64,000 nucleotides of DNA. Origin: Onthophagus taurus (Eukaryota > Arthropoda > Insecta > Coleoptera > Scarabaeidae). Shown here piece by piece: positions 60,040 to 64,000 of the stretch. Position 1 is the first letter of the stretch; every line of letters starts with the position of its first letter. Where the stretch lies: NCBI RefSeq assembly GCF_036711975.1, contig NC_091972.1:9863001-9927000 (forward strand). Direction: 5' to 3'. The notes beneath the pieces were generated by a model that worked only from the letters and a program-made list of their open reading frames with translations, was not told where the DNA came from and did no database searches. The translations under genes were made by a program, and so were the position numbers.

Positions 60040-60375
60040 TTAAGGCATTGTTCGTATTTTGGTACATGTTGGATTGTTTTGAGTTGCCCACCAAAGTGAT
60101 GTTCTCATGTTCTTGTAATCTCCATAAAAGACAATTGTGCCATCAGGTGATGTTATGCATAGTTCTGACAAATGAAAGAAAAGCTTAATAATCTCTGAGA
60201 AAGCAAATCCAATCACATAGTAGTAGTTGGGTAGGCCATCTCCAGATTGCGCAAGCCATAGTAAACTAGAAACAAACTTCAGCTGCTCAGCCGTATGTCC
60301 AAACTTATTCAAAATGTACAATTCCTCTCCATAAGTCAAACTCTTGGTTTTCTTATGGCACAAATTCCTTACCAT
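60040..60375 (-). other. Unassigned 111-codon open frame
   Basis: A minus-strand open frame with a composition less AT-biased than chance frames here (SLTYGEELYILNKFGHTAEQ, SGDGLPNYYYVIGFAFSE, TSPDGTIVFYGDYKNMRTS). No family recognised, no clear splice partners found. It may be an old gene or element fragment inside the exuperantia intron, or a chance frame. Confidence 0.25.
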
Positions 60376-60489
60376 GAGCCAGACTCATATTAAATTATCT
60401 TAACATTAAATTTAAATTAAAAAAGTGATATTTGATGTTGAGTTAATTAATTTTACTTTTTGTTTTCAAATCTAGATTAAAACCTAAAA

Positions 60490-61896
60490 ATGGTACAACA
60501 AGAGAACCAACCGGAAACTCCAACAACCCCACCGACTCCAATTCCAATTAAAAACCTTGCGAAAGGAGTCGAAGAAGGTCGTTATCGTTTAGTAGGATGG
60601 GCAATAGACACAACTGGTCGTCGTTTAATTGATGAAATCTGTCAAATAGCTGCTTTTACACCGGAATCGCAATTTTCTCAATACATTATGCCGTTTAGCG
60701 ATATTCGTTTGATTTACCGTAGACGACATAGCATCCGAGTCATCAACATGGGTCGTTATAGAATGTTAAAAGATCTTCGTACAAACAAATTTGTTAAAAC
60801 CAAGAGTGAAATTTCCGCGTTAACCGATTTTTTGGTTTGGTTGGAACAAATCAAAGGTGACGCAACTGAAGGGATCATCTTGCTGTTTCACGATATACAT
60901 AAATACACGCCAGCGATGTTGTTGGAGTCTATGCGTAGACATCATTTGTCGGAACGTTTCGCTAAGGTGGTGAAAGGTTTTGCGAATTGTTTCAATATTT
61001 CTCAGGATAAATGCGTAAATACCACGAAGACGTTTAGTTTGAGGGTAATGTCGAAGATACTTTTAAATAAAGAAGAAGATATTAGCAGTGCTGTTACTCG
61101 AGCTCAATCTTGTTATGAAATTGTTGTTCATTTGGGACAGAGTGAGGTACAAGATTTAGATTCGAAGGGTAGCGGCGATTGCAAAGGAAGTGAAAGTCAT
61201 CTTATTGATATGGTTAGACCATACACAAATCCCGTTCAAGCTGAAGAAGGCGAAATTGTTAAATTTAAGGTAATTGATTCAAATTTCTTTGATTTTTTGT
61301 AATAACATTTTAATTTAGGTTTTGCTTGATCGCCAAAACACATTTAAACCCGTTTTTGGAGCTTTATTAAGAGCTACAGCCACCGAACGTCAACACGCAA
61401 GTCATATGCGAAGAATTTTGGCTGAAAATAATATTGATTACGACCAATTAAGGACTGCTTTTGATAATAATGCTAAAGATGGTTTAGAAAAAGTTTTAAG
61501 GGAAAATATTGTTCAATCAGAAGTAAGTTATAATAATAATTTTAATCATTCCTTTTTTTATTTTATTGATTCCTTTTATTTTATTGTTTCCAGGAAACAA
61601 ATGTTAAAGAGGAAGAAATTAAAGAACTGTTAGAAATTTTAGATTGCTTCTTTGATCCGGAAAAGAAAGCGGTTCAACCCAAACCACGTTTCTACGCGAA
61701 TCATCACAACGGACCACGAAAACCGGGCAATAAACAACGTGGATTTGTAGATAAAGAGAATAAGGATAAAAATGCGAATATGATGTCGGCGGTTGATGAG
61801 AAGAAGCCTGAAATTAAAACTGAAATCAAAACTGAACTGCCAGATGCGTCGCAAATGGTTGAAGCTGAAGTAACAGTTTCATCTGCTGTCGCATGA
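60490..61896 (+). CDS. exu: Maternal effect protein exuperantia
   Basis: Insect RNA-binding protein needed to localise bicoid-type mRNAs and for spermatogenesis; structurally an inactive DEDDh exonuclease-like domain plus a SAM-like domain. Three coding exons: 60490-61269, 61319-61522, 61594-61896 (1287 nt, 428 aa). The family block GRYRLVGWAIDTTGRRLIDE and ICQIAAFTPESQFSQYIMPF opens the exonuclease-like domain. Then come MGRYRMLKDLRTNKFVKTKS, LTDFLVWLEQIKGD and ILLFHDIHKYTPAMLLESM. The exon 1/2 junction leads into the SAM-like part (VLLDRQNTFKPVFGALLRAT). The C-terminal exon is Lys/Glu-rich and low in complexity. The start is the first ATG after an acceptor, so the leader exon is upstream (about 56.9 kb). 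AATAAA at 62432-62437 may end the transcript. Confidence 0.95.
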
Positions 61897-63417
61897 AAAT
61901 GATAGCTTTAATAAGCATTTTGTTAACGTTAACGCAACGGTGCCTTTGTTATTACATATACATTTAAAAATAGCAATATTTATACTATAACAATTTGTGA
62001 ATTGTTATAGAATTGTTGATTTTGTTTCTTAATTTTTGAATGAATTTATCTTTTATTTTTTGTTGCAAGTTTTTTTGAGGAATTATTAATTTTTTAATTT
62101 CATTAGAGATGATTTTTTAGAGTTTAATTTAGAGAATGTTTTTAATTTATTTCGTTCTGATGGGTTTGAGTGAACAAAGGTAATGTTCCAATTTATTTTT
62201 GATTTCATTTCATTCGTTAGGCTTTGTTAGTTAACATTTTGATGCTGGCAAATGGTATCTCGTTTATTAACGTTATTTCTTTTTCAAATTTAGGAGAATT
62301 TATCAGTTTAGTTATAGTTTATTGATCGTGATAATATATTTTTAATTTTTTTCTTGTGATAATGGGTGATCGAAAGTAATTAGCTGTCCAATGCTGTTAC
62401 TGTACCTGTTATTTATTTTGAATTAATATTTAATAAATGAATTTATATGGATTTTATTGTTGAATTTATTATGTTTAAAATTACATAGGTTTTCACTTAC
62501 TAGGCGTAAATTATAATACTGGAAAATCTCGATATAAGTCTGAAGATGGAAAACTAGAACTAACTAGCTGAGGAACTAAAAACATTCGGGTTTAGCTGTG
62601 ACTCATTTAGCCAGTAACTTTTTATGCAATAAAAAGGTACCACATGCTCATTGCAATAAAACTAACATGAGATCCAAGTACTACATTGCAGCAATATAAG
62701 ATATAGCACGATTTAGACAAGAAAACATTCTAGATAATGCAACAAAAGACAAAAGCGTTCAACAACTGAAGAAACGCTGTATCTTATAAATAATGATTAT
62801 GGGGTAGATTCTCTTTGTAGGTTTTTTTTACGTGTACTATGTCAAATTAGGATTAGTTGGTATTTTCGGTTTTATATAACTCAGTGTGTTTCATTTTGAT
62901 GATTTTTAAGTTTCCACAACTAAATCGATGAAACTAATTCAAGATAATAAGAAATCAAAATCTTTAAGATTTATATTAAATCATTTTAAATCTAGTTTTG
63001 AAGCGCCATCTGTTATTAGATAGATCAAATAATTCGTCTTTTACAATTTTCTTTACACAAATATTGTAATTCACCAATAGATAACGCAACGACCATTTAA
63101 AAATTTAAAAAATTATGACCAATTCAATTCAAAGAAATTACACTCATCACTTGGATGACGACTGAAGTGAATAAGCACCTATTTGGAGTCAATACAGCAT
63201 AAGATTTTTTTCTCTTTAGCTTTAAAATTTTTCTTGGAATTAGAACGTTATTCATTTTTGAAAAGGGGATTTTTTGAGGATAAATCTTTTTTTTTTTTTA
63301 ACTTTTTTTGTTGTTGCTTTCCTTGAGGCTATTTTTTTGTGTGAACAAGTTAAAGTAAAATTTTCACTACAAGTTTTTTTTCTGTTCGTTAAGCAATCGT
63401 TTTTATTGTTAACTTAC
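61897..63417. other. Exuperantia 3' UTR and intergenic DNA
   Basis: To about 62460 this is probable 3' UTR. A left-end fragment of the ACAGTAAAACC MITE family lies at 62517-62612. Otherwise AT-rich; no gene recognised. Confidence 0.5.
62517..62612. mobile_element. Left-end fragment of the ACAGTAAAACC MITE family (copy d)
   Basis: It starts actggaaaatctcgatataa and carries the internal aactagaactaac and attcgggtttagctgtg blocks seen in copies a and c. The right end is absent. Confidence 0.55.
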
Positions 63418-63525
63418 CTTCGACTACGTGGACGCACACCTGCTTCCGGTGACGGCGTCTTTGTGGCGCAAAACTTGGGTGCCACTTGCTCAAAAATGTT
63501 TTGTGCTCGTTTACGCCATTAACAT
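63418..63525 (-). other. Exon-like GC-rich patch on the minus strand
   Basis: A minus-strand consensus donor (AAG|GTAAGT, edge 63418) ends a GC-rich, in-frame stretch reading RKRAQNIFEQVAPKFCATKT then PSPEAGVRPRSR. No in-frame ATG or clear acceptor was seen upstream (63526-63600), so it may be a first exon with an untranslated frame or part of a gene mostly outside the evidence here. No family recognised. Confidence 0.3.
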
Positions 63526-64000
63526 CGTAGTTAAGAGATTTATCCGTCGTTTTTTGTTATCTTTCAATTTTTACACATTGAATTAATTAAGACAAAAAAT
63601 AACCAACCCGAAAAGATATTAAAGCGTCTTTACTAAATCAAATCATTCACTATGATATGGTTGAAGTTATCTTATTCATTCGTAGGAATTGTAATACATA
63701 TTTATCACATTGGCAGGTGTTGAGTTGGGTCGTTTTTCCTAATGGTGGGGTTTAAAAAAAGTAAATGATAGGATTTTTCAATAAATGCAGGTGTAAGACT
63801 TTGAGATTTTTTCATTAAAAAGAAATGAAAAGTATTTGATTTGAATTCTCTGAATCTCATATATCAAAATCAGATTCTTGGTAACGTCACCTGCGTTTAT
63901 TAATCTGCATTCGCTTCGCGCTCGCTTTTGCTTTTTTACTCACTATTATTTTTACAGCGAAAAAACTGGAAATTCACTAGAAAAAAAAAACACATTGCTT
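63526..64000. other. Right edge, nothing recognised
   Basis: AT-rich with a short CpG-containing patch (cattcgcttcgcgctcgctt, about 63908-63930). No gene supported. Confidence 0.4.

Larger units (their letters stand above)
56925..60475 (+). other. Exuperantia first intron with transposon relics
   Basis: Contains a complete MITE (57728-58430), a Tc1-like fragment (59370-59735) and a minus-strand open frame (60040-60375). The stretches 56925-57727 and 58431-59369 show nothing else recognisable. Confidence 0.45.

Overview
The window looks like nuclear DNA of an insect, probably a holometabolous one and plausibly a beetle. It is AT-rich, its genes carry short GT-AG introns, and it holds coracle and exuperantia orthologues, which are arthropod/insect genes. 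Many relics of Tc1/mariner, LINE and foldback (MITE-type) elements lie in introns and between genes. The species cannot be fixed from sequence alone.

Layout, left to right. 1-2.6 kb: AT-rich, no recognisable gene. 3.1-7.45 kb, minus: a four-KH-domain splicing/transcription factor (Psi/FUBP), 10 coding exons, 758 aa, with a possible alternative last exon. 8.3-19.75 kb, minus: coracle (protein 4.1 family), 9 coding exons, 2574 aa, including one 5,613-bp exon built of three copies of a four-module cassette; its leader exon is probably near 23.4 kb. 23.8-28.3 kb: transposon-rich gap. 29.0-34.3 kb, plus: DEK chromatin protein. 34.8-35.9 kb, minus: eIF2-alpha, divergent from RpS20 (36.5-37.0 kb, plus). 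37.6-39.2 kb, plus: G protein beta-5. 39.85-40.7 kb, minus: intronless Spt3 (SAGA subunit) between ~120-bp direct repeats. 41.6-44.9 kb, plus: basigin. 45.8-46.35 kb, plus: a decayed Spt3 copy directly upstream of Rad51 (46.6-47.8 kb, plus). 48.0-50.8 kb, minus: a probable 78-aa protein gene whose first intron holds a nest of foldback elements. 51.3-54.7 kb, minus: peroxisomal multifunctional enzyme type 2 (HSD17B4-like), 726 aa. 55.8-56.2 kb: LINE tail. 56.9-61.9 kb, plus: exuperantia with a distant leader exon. 62-64 kb: mostly empty, with one exon-like patch.

The genes are housekeeping or developmental genes that happen to be neighbours; I see no pathway cluster. All exon joins below were derived by reading splice sites and checking phase, and each full coding sequence totals a multiple of three. 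The most unusual structures are the coracle repeat exon, the foldback nest at 48.5-50.7 kb (including a Mutator-like miniature element with a clean 9-bp target duplication), the Spt3 gene/pseudogene pair, and the possible alternative Psi terminal exon preceded by a hairpin.
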